Source of the DNA: Prosopocoilus inquinatus
Lineage: Eukaryota > Arthropoda > Insecta > Coleoptera > Lucanidae
NCBI GenBank assembly: GCA_036172665.1
Contig: CM069875.1
Location: forward strand, 19,003,806 to 19,067,805
Length of the DNA stretch: 64,000 nucleotides
Reading direction: 5' to 3'
Below the pieces are notes generated by a model. It was not told the DNA's origin and did not search any database. It saw nothing but the letters and a program-made list of their open reading frames with translations. Shown piece after piece: positions 40,371 to 51,292 of the stretch (positions within the stretch are counted from its first letter, which is position 1; each line of letters opens with the position of its first letter). The position numbers and the translations under genes were made by a program.

Positions 40371-40674
40371 TAAAAAAATTTTTTTGAAAAAAATTTTGTG
40401 CAAATCGTTTTTGATTGCAGTCAAAACCTCCAGCAGCCTCTGTACAGCTGTTTCAGCCCTGCTTGGGGCTTCTTCAGCAGAGACGTAGCTCGACATTCCC
40501 ACTGCAAACAAAAACGACTTGCCCAATTTATTCGCAATTGCGATGTAAGAGTGATGAACAGATAAAATAGCGACATCCTACGATCGCTTTTTGACCTGAC
40601 ATTGCAGTAGGATAGACAAATTGAAGCAATGTCAGGTCAAAAAGCGATCGTAAGATGTCGCTATTTTATGTGTT
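40371..40674 (-). mobile_element. R1 insertion, 304 bp, ribozyme-bearing, with an inverted end
   Basis: Flanked by the 11-bp direct repeat CACAAAATCTT (40360-40370 and 40675-40685). On the minus strand it ends in the family-typical GCAATCAAAAACGATTTGCACAAAATTT. Its other end, 40565-40660, is a palindrome: TACGATCGCTTTTTGACCTGACATTGC and its inverse around a 20-bp spacer. It contains a hammerhead at 40436-40484. Confidence 0.85.
40436..40484 (-). ncRNA. Type I hammerhead ribozyme (R1 family), canonical
   Basis: 49 nt: stem I GUCUCUG with CAGAGGC, core CUGAAGA, stem II AGCCC/GGGCU with loop CAAGCA, core GAA, stem III ACA/UGU with GC loop, then A17 at the cleavage site. All invariant residues are present. 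Confidence 0.88.
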
Positions 40675-40685
40675 CACAAAATCTT

Positions 40686-43357
40686 AAGTAACAAAATTTA
40701 AAAATGTTTAACAAATTTAAACCGTATGTTAATGCGAAATCTCTTCTATTGTGTGGAATTAAAAATGACAAAAAAAAACTAAATTTCAAAATGGTTCCTT
40801 CTATTTTCATGCACAATTGAGTTCTGGAGCACAATTCTCTGGAAACATTATTCAAAAAATTAACTACCTGTTAATTTTCTCTTGTCTCCTAATGCACAAT
40901 AATGGCTATTCTGTATCGAGTACGTTAAATTTAACGGACTGTTGCTATAGTAACAAACAATCTGTTATTTGCCCAGTTTGTTTCAGCTGCATGCCACTGA
41001 TCGCGTTTCGTCACCTAAACCCGTCACCTTGTTTACTCAGTTTGGTTCCTAACTTATTTACTGCTTATACTGAGCGAGTTACACTCTTCATTTTACCCGC
41101 GTCATCCAGTTTTCGACCAAACCGTCTTCGTAATTTTTTTGTCAAACTCGTAGCCATGTTCCTTCCTCAGTGTCGCCACCAATTTTCAACTCTGTTACGT
41201 TCGAAGTCGCATGTATTTGTGGTAAATCTTTCTGTTAGACGAACGGTATCCCTGATTTTATATTTCATTTTTTCTTTTAATGCACAAAAACGGGTTTTCA
41301 TCTCGCTGTGCACCGCCTACTAATTAAAAACAAAACTAGAAAACAGATTAACATGGATATTTTATGAATGGTGGTTTTGATAAATTTAGAGTTTATTTAA
41401 TAATAAAGTTGCATTTTGTGAAATATTTTTTATTAATTAAGCTACAGGTGTAAATTAAAGAAGAAATTAAGAAAGTTAAACTGCTGTAACTTTCTTATTA
41501 TTGGGTTTTGATCAAAAGCGAATTAAGAAAAAAACTTTATTTTGACGTCATACAGCTGCCCTTTCAATCTCCTCCGTACGTTGTGAGACACCCAGTATAT
41601 ACAATAACAGTAATCATCAACAGAGTATAACATATAAGTGTAAATAACAATGGACAATATATACAAGAATAACAAAATCATTGGCGGAAATTATGTAGAG
41701 TGTGTACTTTTAGTAGCTGACAAAAATTCGTTTACGGAGTAAAACACGCTTGAAACTATCACTACTTGTTACTGGTCCCTATATAAGAAGTTATTTTCTA
41801 AAAGGCAACACCTAACCAAAAAGTTAAAACCACATACATTGTTTCCATTTACTTTTAAAGCTTAAAGGCTTCCGGCCATAAAAAAATTTAAACCCACGAG
41901 ATAAATATATAGAAATTGACGTTTTAGTCAATTATATTAAATTAATCTAATTTAGCGTTCATTAGCATCAATCTTTTTAACTTCGAACTTTGTTTAGCGC
42001 TGAAACTCACCTGATCCGGCAATTCAGTACAGTTACAAATGCTAAAGCTAAGCATATTCTTTATTCAGACAGCCAATGACACTGATTGTTTATAGTTCAT
42101 GTGATTTGGAAAAGGATAACCGGCGGCTGTAATTATATCCCGCTGATTTATATAAGGCCGTAAATATACCGACAAAAAAATCTAAATTTAATTAATGACA
42201 ATCTAGCTTGAAATTAAATTAAAAAATCCGGATATACGTACATATAAAGAAATGTAATCATTTGCATAATTGTAACGTTCTCACCAGCTAATATAATGAA
42301 TAATTAGGATGAGCACGAACGTATCCGGTACTCATCAGTCAAAATGAATGAGTAGCAAATTACGAAATTACAAGTTGACCTATTTAGGCAGGTGTTGATA
42401 TGAACAAAAACAAACATATTATTGCGTACGAAAAGTATAATAACATTAGGAATAACGATACAATTTTTATGCGTTTTGGTAAAAGTGAAATAATTTACAC
42501 TTCACACTTTATTTTTATCTATTTCAGGATGTTCCAATGGACTCGATATTAACTGGATCGCTGGATTAATAAATGAGCAATAAAATGCCTCAAATATTAA
42601 TTCCTAAATGGTATTACAATGAAAGCTATGTACACCCAACAGTTGATCATTCGTTTAAATTTTAAAATTTCCATCTTCTGTATATTACTAGCACGTTTTT
42701 ATTGAACCGCTATGGGCTAATTTGAAAGTCGGCTTATAACGTAATCGCTATTTGATACCTGACATCCTCCTATCACTTTTATAACGCAAATAAATTAAAT
42801 GAAAATTGGCAGTTTTTAACATGCATTAATTTTAACACTTGAATTACTAAAAATCGTTTCGAGAATTTTGTATTTTATGTTCAGGTGTGAATTAAAGGAA
42901 CAGATATGACTCATTTAAATATACACATTAACGAAAGCTATTCATTTTACGAAATGGTCAGCTTCCGGAATATAATGTTCATCAGCATCGCTTAAATTAA
43001 TGTGCTTCCTCTTCTTTGTTCGCAATTTTGGAAATACCCACATCTTATGGCGAAAATGTTGCTGATAATTTTAATGTAAATAACAATGGTGAGTAATTTT
43101 TTTAAGCAGTACCCAATTTTACAAGAATTTTATCAATACTTACATTTATTATTTCTTAACATGTATTATTTCCAAAACTTTCAACCAAATGAACTTCAAT
43201 GTCAGTTTATTGCGGTTTCCTTTCCTATATTTAACTTAATTTATTGAAAACCTAATATATTAAATGATATAACAACAAGGATACTCACAGATGCAAACAA
43301 AAATACACACACAGTAGAAAAATGAGGGATCTATTTTATACAATAAAAATAACACAA
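40686..43357. other. AT-rich stretch with one MITE end; no gene seen
   Basis: A single M3-type end (CTATTCTGTATCGAGTACG, then GTTGCTATAGTAAC) lies at 40907-40970 without its partner. 42000-42250 is slightly more complex (CACCTG E-box, TTTATATAAGGCCGTAAATA, TTAATTAATGACA) and may be conserved non-coding DNA. The rest shows nothing I can name. The 168-codon frame at 40817-41323 is not convincing. Confidence 0.4.
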
Positions 43358-43821
43358 GGAGCTATTCTGTATCGACTAATAAAATTTTAAGAACTGTTGC
43401 CATAGTAACAACCAATTATAAAGCCTTATGATTGGTTTTTATTTGTCACTTTTTTTGCTTTCAACTGTATGTTGTATTGTTTGTTATTATTATTATTATT
43501 ATTTAAAGTTCCTTAGCTGCTAACAAGCTTTTTTTAACTTAGCGGCGTTTAGATGAAAATTATTTTGCAAATTCTTTCCTTTTTTTCCTTTTTGAAGTTT
43601 TTTATTTGTTTTTGTTTAAATTTATATATTGTGATTTGTTAAAGTAAATTTATATAGTTTGTATCGTTTAAATAATTTAATATTATACATTAAATTAAAT
43701 TTAATAAGGGAGAAAATGTAACTGTTATTATTACATTATATTATTATTATAAAGTCTTATGATTGGTTTTTACCACAGCAACAGTCTTTTAAATTTAAAG
43801 TACAGGATACAGAATAACCCC
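43358..43821. mobile_element. M3 MITE, 464 bp
   Basis: Ends GGAGCTATTCTGTATC and, inverted at 43806-43821, GGGGTTATTCTGTATC. Further in, both sides carry GTTGCCATAGTAAC or TACCACAGCAAC followed by CCAAT(T/C)ATAAAG-type sequence, so the inverted repeats are about 80 bp. The middle has a (TTA)n microsatellite at about 43485-43503. Non-coding. Target duplication not certain. Related ends lie at 32761, 32935-33015 and 40907. Confidence 0.65.
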
Positions 43822-44067
43822 TATTACGTCTAAATAAATTTTGTAAATTTGTAAATGTATGTCGTAACTTACCAACACCAACTTGTCCACTAAATCGGTT
43901 AAAGAAACATTCATGGTAGATATTGTTACGTTTCTAGAGTTTAAATTAATTTATTTAATTGAATAAAACACTCGGTAAAAACTTAACCGTAATTTAATAA
44001 TGCTTACAATCTAATTTATTTGTAACAATTTATTTACGCACTAAATCCAACTTCGACGATCGCTAAT

Positions 44068-44530
44068 TGTTGGGGCTTTCACGTATTTTTTGGTGTGAAA
44101 GAAAAGTTCTTGTTGCTTTTCACTTATTTTATTTAGCTAATAAACACTAAACAATAAACAAGTAAAGAATAATAGAGAAATGTGTGCTGTTGCACAATAA
44201 TGAAAATTGAAATGAAAATTGCGGCTTGTGTCGTCGTTTCGAGAACAGTTGTTGACTCGAATGAAAATGATGACTGAATGTATTTTGAAAATATTAGAAT
44301 TGCCTTTTTAAACCGAACCCTTGATAGTGGGTACGGTGATGACGGCGTTCTATCCCGGCTTCCTCGAACATCATCGGTTAGGCTTAACTGCAAAGACTTG
44401 CTTTCTTAAGTGCTTCATGCGACCCAGAAGTTCGAAGAAGTTCGGATTTTAATATTTGTTTGCATGTAATAAAAATGAATATTACGTTAAATATCTTACA
44501 TCTAACATCTTATTATCTAATGTCTGTACA
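44068..44530. mobile_element. Solo LTR, BEL/Pao type, inside the gypsy-3 3' LTR
   Basis: 463 bp starting TGTTGGGGCTTTC and ending TGTCTGTACA, flanked by the 5-bp direct repeat CTAAT (44063-44067, 44531-44535). The 5' LTR of gypsy-3 has the empty site GCTAATTAG. The TGTTGGGG start and 5-bp duplication are shared with the BEL element at 8054-14073, but the rest of the sequence differs, so it is another BEL family. It formed by LTR-LTR recombination. Confidence 0.85.
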
Positions 44531-44718
44531 CTAATTAGAACTCGACTGACTCCTGAGTCCACCCCGGCCGATTTTATATTCTACGCTGCCTTCTTGTTTG
44601 TTCCATGCTGGAAAAATCGAGTTTGTTCGGTATAGACAACGCGGCGGCTGATAACGCACAATAACGAACCGACTTCTTGACGCCTTCAGTGTGACGTAGT
44701 GCTGAGTGGCGCGCCAAA

Positions 44719-46663
44719 CTGCCCCCTTCTTAAAAACGTTTCGTCTCGAAATGTTCCTGGTGATAGTCTTGAAGGAGGATGTCGGAATCTACATGCTGGC
44801 CCATTCTTGCAACTTTCCGTCTGGAAGAAGTAGCAGTCTACGGTTTTGCTGTTGCTGACTGTTGTCTGTGGGTGACGGCTGCAGACTAGGACTTTAATTC
44901 CCGTTCTGTGGATGATGACTTCCAGCATGCTTCGAATTACTCTCTAGTCTAGTCCGTCCAATCCGCAGCCCAATTTGGGGATGGCTAACTTCATCTGGTG
45001 GTTCTCTATTAGCTATCTCCTCAGGCTATATGGGGCTCTCCACATACAGGTAATCAGGTTTACCGCTTGATGTCTTAGTGACTAAATAATGCACGTGGCG
45101 CCTCCGATCTGCCGTCGAATCGATGATCTGCAGACTCTTGCCTACCACGGGATGCTGTCTTCGGAGCTCCTCGATTTGGCCAAATTTCTTCCTAAACACC
45201 TGAGCGATTCCTTTGGACATTTTCAGGTCTTCTGCTACGCTAACTTCATCTGGTGGTTCTCTATTAGCTATCTCCTCAGGCTATATGGGGCTCTCCACAT
45301 ACAGGTAATCAGGTTTACCGCTTGATGTCTTAGTGACTAAATAATGCACGTGGCGCCTCCGATCTGCCGTCGAATCGATGATCTGCAGACTCTTGCCTAC
45401 CACGGGATGCTGTCTTCGGAGCTCCTCGATTTGGCCAAATTTCTTCCTAAACACCTGAGCGATTCCTTTGGACATTTTCAGGTCTTCTGCTACGCAGTGG
45501 GCCAGACTGTACTCCAGTGGCACTTTAAAGAGATCTTGTTGCTTCTCCGTGGTCACTCCAAACCTTGCCTTACTTCCTTCGGCGTGATGAGACATGAAGG
45601 TTTCGAAGTTCACTTCGGAAACTTGCGCCCTTTGTAATGTCCCTTCATCTGCTTCTCCATGGTAAGGGGCTATCCGGTTGAAGTGGATTACTTTGGGTTT
45701 GCCATGGGGGACCTTCTCGATGCAGTAAACGACATCGTTGGTCCGTTTCATCACTTTGTAAAGATCTTCCCAAGAGGTCTGCAGTTTTGGGGGCAGGCCT
45801 CGACGTCTTTGGGGGTTATAAAGCCAGACCAGTGCTCCAGGTTTGTATCCCCCATGTTGAGCGTTGATGTCATAGTGCTCCTTCATCCGATCGCTGGCCG
45901 TCTGTATATTGTGACGCACTTGGTTGTGGATGTCGTCCATTTTCCTGCGTAATTTGCTCACGTAATCTTCGTTGGCAGAAACTTCGCCAGGCTTCACACC
46001 AAACTTCAGGTCGCAGGGCAGTCTTGGCTCTCGCCCGAATACCATTTTCGCTGGAGTCTGACAAGGACTTCCCCTGTTGTCTCATGAACGGACGAGCGGT
46101 ATGCCATTAGAAACAGGGGAATGTACGTGTCCCAGTCCCTCTGATGATCGAAAGCGACCTTGGACAAATGTCGGTTGATGGTTTTGTTGAACCTTTCCAT
46201 CATTCCGTCCGACTGTGGGTGGAGTGCAGTTGTTCTAGTTTTTTTCGTACGCCGAGCAGAGTACACACGTTCTTGAACAAGACCGATTCAAAGTTCCTTC
46301 CTTGGTCTGAATGCAGTTCCAAAAGTGCACCATACCGGCTGATCCATTCCCTGACAAGGACTTCCGAAATAGTGACTGCCTCTTGGTTAGGTAGGGCGTA
46401 AGCTTCAACCCACTTGCTGAAGTAAGTCCATTACCACGACGATGTACTTGTTTCCACCATTCGTTTCTGGGAATGGGTTAACCGGAACCGGCTACATCGA
46501 TGGCAACTCTCTCAAAAGGACTTCCAACGTTGTACTGTCTCGTGGGAGCCTTGCCTCGCCTGTGGGGACCATTACTGGCTGCGCAGACTACACACTTTCT
46601 GCACCAATCCTTCACGTCTTCCTTGCAGTTCACCCAGTAAAATGTTTCGAGCACCTTCTCCAT
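44719..46663 (-). pseudogene. gypsy-3 integrase, macro domain and CCCH finger (broken)
   Basis: Pieces 46478-46663 (HHCC), 46006-46266 (catalytic core with Glu in GMMERFNKT), 45281-46045 (GPY/F-type module and first half of the macro domain) and 44686-44928 (CCCH finger, C-x7-C-x5-C-x3-H) line up with gypsy-2. A 2-bp loss near PDY shifts the macro frame, a 255-bp tandem duplication repeats half of it, and small insertions break the integrase. Despite decay, the macro-to-CCCH order matches gypsy-2, confirming it as a family trait. Confidence 0.88.
44986..45495. repeat. 255-bp perfect tandem duplication in gypsy-3
   Basis: 44986-45240 and 45241-45495 appear identical, starting TAACTTCATCTGG and ending TTCTGCTACGC. 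The length is 85 codons. It duplicates the first part of the macro-domain region. Because the copies show no differences, the event is much younger than the decay of the element. Confidence 0.9.
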
Positions 46664-47955
46664 AGTCTTCTTAATTCCCAGACGCCCTCCCGAAGTTCCA
46701 TTTCAAAATCGTACTCCTGAAGTCGTTCGATCCATCGTGCAACTTGCCCTTCTGGGTTCTTGAAACGGAGAAGCCATTTTAGAGCGGCATGGTCGGTCCT
46801 CAGGAGGAAGCGTCTACCATACAAGTACTTGTAGAAATGTTCTATCGTTTTTACGACGGCTAGCAATTCCCTTCTTGTGACGCAATAGTTTCTTTCCGGC
46901 TTTGATAGGACTTTACTGAAGTAGCCGATCACCTTCTCTTGCCCCTCTTGTATCTGGGAGAGTACGCCACCGATCCCAACGTTGCTAGCATCTGTGTCCA
47001 CGACGAACTTGCCTTTCAGGGGAGGATAACTCAGAATAGGAGCACCAATCAAGTACTGCTTTAGTTGTTCAAAACCAGTTTGACACTGTTGGTCCCATTC
47101 AAATGGACGACCTTCTTCAGTGAGTTTTGTCAACGGCTTAGCAATGTCTGCAAATCCAGGAACGTAGCGCCGATAGTAAGTGCACAGGCCAAGGAAACTT
47201 CTTATTTGGTGTTTATTTCTGGGAGTTGGCCAGTCTTTCATCACCTGAATCTTCACAGGGTCCACGGCGATTCCATTTCCATGAACAATGTGCTCCAGGT
47301 AATTCACTTCCTTCTGGAACAAATGACACTTCTGGAGGCTAAGCTTTAGTCCAGCTCCACGAAGCCGCTGGAACACTTCTTCCAGGTTCCTCAGGTGGTC
47401 GTTGAACGTCTTTCCCACGACAATTATGTCGTCAAGGTACACCATGTACGTTGTCCAGGACAGACCTTTCAGAACCGTCTCCATTAACCTCTCGAATGTC
47501 GCTGGGGCATTACATAACCCACTCTTTAAGTCCAAAGTTGAGAAGATTTTTGAGCCGGCCAGGGTGTCCAGGGTATCATCAATACGTGGCAGGGAATAGC
47601 TGTCCTTCTTGGTGACATTGTTGAGTAACCGGTAGTCTACACAGAACCTGGTGGACCCATCCTTCTTCTTCACAAGCACTACTGGTGACGCCCACGGGCT
47701 GCTTGATGGTTCTATTACATTATCCTTTTCCATCTCGCGAATAATGCGTTCCGCTTCCTCACGCTTCGCCAACGGTAATCGCCTTGGAGCTTGACGGATA
47801 GGTCTTTCTTCTCCAGTCTCTATTTTGTGTTTCACGACATCAGTTCTTCCCTTGGATCCATTTTCTACCTCGAATACATCTTGATAACGGCCGATCAGAT
47901 TCTTTGCTTTTGTCGTCTGGTCTGGAGTCAATTCCTGGGCTGTTGACATAACCAT
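46630..47955 (-). pseudogene. gypsy-3 RT-RNase H frame (441 codons, internal deletion)
   Basis: Contains RFCVDYRLLN, FSTLDLKSG joined directly to LCNAPATF (the intervening palm segment present in gypsy-2 is deleted), YLDDIIVV, the FLGLCTYYRRYV thumb motif, VVDTDASNVG and VTRRELLAVV of RNase H. It ends after a second deletion that removes the RNase H-integrase linker (EYDFEM joined to ELREG). The protein lacks part of the RT active-site fold. Confidence 0.9.
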
Positions 47956-47958
47956 TTC

Positions 47959-48989
47959 CTATAATTTCGTTGGGCCTTTTGCTTCTGGCACGTTTGCTTC
48001 AAGTTGGCTGGAGATGGAGGACACCATGGTGCAGTTTCCCAAGATGGTTCCTTTCTTGATATTGACGGAGAAACAGTTGACGTTCATCAGGCGGACAGGT
48101 ACTTCATTCTTCGCCGTCAACAACATTTTCCCAACGAGGACTCCTCTTCCAATCTTCTGATCATCAGTATTAGGTTCAACCATAATGACTTTCCAATCTT
48201 GAGAAACACAGTTCAGTTTTACGTCGACGATAACCTCAGTCCTGCTGGATAATACAACGTCTTCAGCGAGGACTACTCGAGCGGCCACGTCTCCTCGTTG
48301 ATGTAGAACCAACTCCTCATTATTGACCGCCATCACGCCACGCTTTAAGTCCAATTGGAACCCGTGGGCACACATGACGTCCATGCCCAAAATTGCATCG
48401 TCCTCTATGTCTGCCACCATGCACGGTGTTTTATTGGAGTTTAACCAATGGTGATGATAACCTCTCCTTCACCGTGGACAGTTGCTGATGTTCCAGTTGC
48501 AGTTTTCAGTCTCCACTTGGTCGGCTCGGTGTGTCCAGATAACTTGATGACGTCGGGTCTTAGGATGGACTTCGTCGCACCCGTATCCAATAACATGGTG
48601 TGAGGAATGTCATTAATGGTAACATCCACGAAGACACTGCTGGTTAACTGCCGTAGGGATATTACTTGTTTGGATTTCGTCTTTGGGGGCCTTTGAATAC
48701 GGGTCGATGTTTGCCCCTCTACACCGACCCGGCTTAGTTTAACTGTGGCTTCCTTGGATCCTGTCTGAGCTTTGGACATCGCCTGCGAACATGTCCTTCC
48801 TCCTGGCAATTCCAACACACCAGCGGCTTCTTCTGGTTGAAGACCTGTTCCATAAGCCAATGCGTTCTTGGACGTCTTCGGATGGACCATTCTCAATGCC
48901 TGCTGGTTGTCTGCGTCACGGATTCCATCTATGAAGGTCTGCACCGTCAAACATTTGAGGAATTCAACAGGAGCTGTGGGGTATGCCAA
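47959..48989 (-). pseudogene. gypsy-3 protease region (two frames)
   Basis: Frame 48441-48989 has the end of gag, then the protease with LLDTGATKSIL. Frame 47959-48420 continues with ILGMDVMCAHGF and the linker before RT. A frame change separates them near 48425. Compared with gypsy-2, a stretch of gag C-terminal coding is deleted near 48830. Confidence 0.88.
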
Positions 48990-49080
48990 CTGGGACAGAC
49001 GCGCTAGGTCCGCTTCGAATTCCTTCGGATTTCTGACAGCGATTCCTCAACTGCGCATGGTATACCTCTGTCAGATGGGC

Positions 49081-50014
49081 CTACCCGTAACGCATTTCCA
49101 TCCTATTCACCAGCTTGTCGAAGTCTTCTTGTTCCTCTGGCGGCATCATCTGTAGTACATCGATAGCGTCCCCTCTCAAGGCCACAATTAACAAAGTGGC
49201 TTTTTCGCTTGCCATCCATTTGTTCGCCTTTGCTGCTGCTTCGAACTGTTTGAAGTAGTTGGGCCAAGAAGACTTTCCATCGAACGTTGGTGGTTTTATT
49301 TTCAATTTCGAATTTTCTGCTGGTCCTACCACAATTCGGGCTTCATTATTTTCCAGTGTTTCTACTGGTGGCTGATCCCCGAACACTCGCAACCTCGCCA
49401 TGATTTGTTCCAGATTCTTGATTTTGTTATCCTGCTGGAATATTATTTCCTCCACATTTCCTTGCAGGTTTCTTGTTTCTTCCGATATTTTTACCACTAG
49501 TTTATCTTCGAGTCCTTTCGTTTGTTCTAGAAATTCACCCTTCAAGTTTCCGGACTGTTCTAGAAATTTCTCGTCGAAATTTCTGGAGTGCTCTCGAAAT
49601 TTTTCGTCTAAGTCTCTAGATTGTTCCAACAATTTATTTTGTAATTTGTCGAAATTTCCAGATTGTTCTAGAAGTTTCACCTCTAAATTTCTGCATTGTT
49701 CTAGAAGCTTTTCCTCTAAATTTCTGGATCGTTCTCGAAGCTTCTCTAAATTTCCAGACTGTTCTTGAAGCTGCTCGTCCAAATTTCTGGATTGTTCTCG
49801 AAATTCATCCTTCAAGATTTTATTAAAATCGATGGAACCACACGAAATTTCGAAAACGAACGTCTCTGGATCTTCACCAGCTGTCAACAAATCGCATCGG
49901 AGACGCTGTTGAAGTGCGCCTTTCAAACCACAGGTTTCTAACTCTCGTTCTTCCTATTCGGTTTTTAATTCGGCGACTTTTAAGTCTTTCAACAACACTT
50001 TTCTCGTAGCCATT
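49081..50014 (-). pseudogene. gypsy-3 gag with SAP region and short coiled coil
   Basis: The frame 49081-49926 has about nine hendecad units, against about 15 in gypsy-2, and the gag core (PTFDGKSSWPNYFKQFE). The SAP-coding part continues to an ATG at about 50012-50014 (plus-strand CAT), but an in-frame stop at about 49950-49960 separates it. The C-terminal gag is cut by a frameshift near 49081. Confidence 0.88.
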
Positions 50015-50112
50015 GTTTTTTTTTCCGTTACTGTACTTATTTAATAATCTAATTAAATTTAATTTACTTTAAATTGTTTATTTATTTGTACAAACCCGCA
50101 CACCGACACCAC

Positions 50113-50366
50113 TGTTACGTGTCTAGGGTTTAAATTAATTTATTTAATTGAATAAAACAATCGGTAAAAACTTAACCGTAATTTAATAATGCTTACAATC
50201 TAATTTATTTGTAACAATTTATTTACACACTAAATCCTTCGACGATTGCTAATTAGAAACTCGATTGACTCCTGAGTCCACCCCGGCCGATTTTATATTC
50301 TACGCTGCCTTCTCGTTTGTACCATGCTGGAAAAGTCGAGTTTGTTCGGTATAGACAAGGCGTAGG
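50113..50366 (-). repeat. gypsy-3 5' LTR, truncated
   Basis: Starts TGTTACGTGTCTAGGG as in gypsy-2 and matches the gypsy-3 3' LTR to about 50358 (TATAGACAA), then changes to unrelated sequence. About 100 bp of the outer (U3) end is missing. Confidence 0.88.
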
Positions 50367-50429
50367 AAATCAGAAATTGTTCAATACAATATTGTTACAG
50401 TCGTAAGTTTGCTACCACTTTTAATAATA

Positions 50430-50726
50430 AGAGTGTGTCAATTAAAAATCCGGAATGCCCTTATCATTTAGCTATTACCTGAATATAGCTAGCTTTGGCA
50501 AAACAATTGCGTCATTTATCTTTGTCAACTGAACAAATGTCAAAACAAAGCGTTGCGGTGTTCTTAACTTGCTTACGTGACAAGATGAAGACGTTAAAAG
50601 AGAATTGTCGCAGACAACTCATTGGCGAATTTTATAAAAAAAAAACAAACATGAGAGCAAAGGAAATTATACACCGTGAATCATTTGAAAACAATGGGAA
50701 TACCGTAAAGTATATATACGATATTA
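50430..50726 (+). pseudogene. Tc1/mariner-like transposase, N-terminal part
   Basis: An open frame from about 50495 (an in-frame ATG gives MSKQSVAVF) encodes a helix-turn-helix-like DNA-binding region ending in FENNGNTVKYIYDI, equivalent to the G-x-S-T-V-Y-x-I-I block of Tc1/mariner proteins. It is cut at 50726 by element E. The reading resumes at 54853 with the duplicated target ACGATATTA, so the two halves are one gene. Confidence 0.65.
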
Positions 50727-50894
50727 ACCGATGAGAAGTTAGCAATAAAATTACAGCAATAAAATTATGAAATTTCAAAACGCTGCCACTGCTAAAATAA
50801 CGATTACAGATCAATAATATTTAATCTATTACAAAGAGTATAATGTGTAAATTCCCCTCATATGAAGAAACTGAAAAAATGTTTAAGAATTTTT

Positions 50895-51010
50895 CTCAGA
50901 GCACTTGCATAAAAATTCTGTTTACAGAATATTAAAGCACGGATCGAAATCTATCGTTTAAACCACCCTCTGAGTTTTAGCCGGTTGATTTGAAGTAATT
51001 AGAAATTAAT
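50895..51010 (+). repeat. Partial 172-bp repeat unit, left arm of E copy B
   Basis: Runs from GCACTTGCATAAAAATTCTG to TTTGAAGTAATTAGAAATTAA, a little over half a unit of the subterminal repeat. Confidence 0.8.
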
Positions 51011-51243
51011 AAATTGTGACGTTTGCAGCAATAAAAGAAACTTTACTTTGCGCTTTGTGAATTATGGCGAAGGTCTGAAGTTTGCATTGAGCACACGGGG
51101 TGTTCAAAGTTTTTGTTATAGGCACACAACAACTTCGTTATTATGGAAGGGAAATATACTGCTTTTACTCAAGATTAGTAATTAAGCATTGTCCATGCGT
51201 AAGCTGACCGGATCAGTCAGATTACGGTGGAATTCTCGATATG

Positions 51244-51292
51244 TTCTTCTTCTGATGAGGCCTCAATTAGGGCCGAAATCGCTATGAGAACC
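51244..51292 (+). ncRNA. Degraded hammerhead (R2 family) in E copy B
   Basis: Has intact CUGAUGA, stem II GGCCU/GGGCC with loop CAAUUA, and GAAA. Stem III (AUC against UAU) has only two pairs, stem I is out of register by two bases, and G occupies the cleavage position where A, C or U is required. It should be inactive. The same site in copy A is dead by an extra change in C3. Confidence 0.75.

Larger units (their letters stand above)
43924..50366 (-). mobile_element. gypsy-3: decayed sister copy of gypsy-2
   Basis: Same family as gypsy-2 throughout (gag, pol, macro domain, CCCH and LTRs recognisable over the whole length), but with many small insertions and deletions, lost gag and RT segments and an internal duplication. 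The 3' LTR is at 43924-44067 plus 44536-44718, interrupted by a solo LTR. The 5' LTR begins at 50113 and is cut off at about 50360, so the outer end and target duplication are lost. The element is inactive. Confidence 0.93.

Noticed and set aside
40817..41323. 168-codon plus-strand frame
   Set aside because: It overlaps an M3 MITE end, has no recognisable domain, and its composition is that of translated AT-rich repeat. The minus strand also gives scattered frames of similar quality.
43860..43923. Possible host exon ending at a GTAAGT splice donor on the minus strand, next to gypsy-3
   Set aside because: Only about 50 bases are available before the gypsy-3 border, too little to support a gene.
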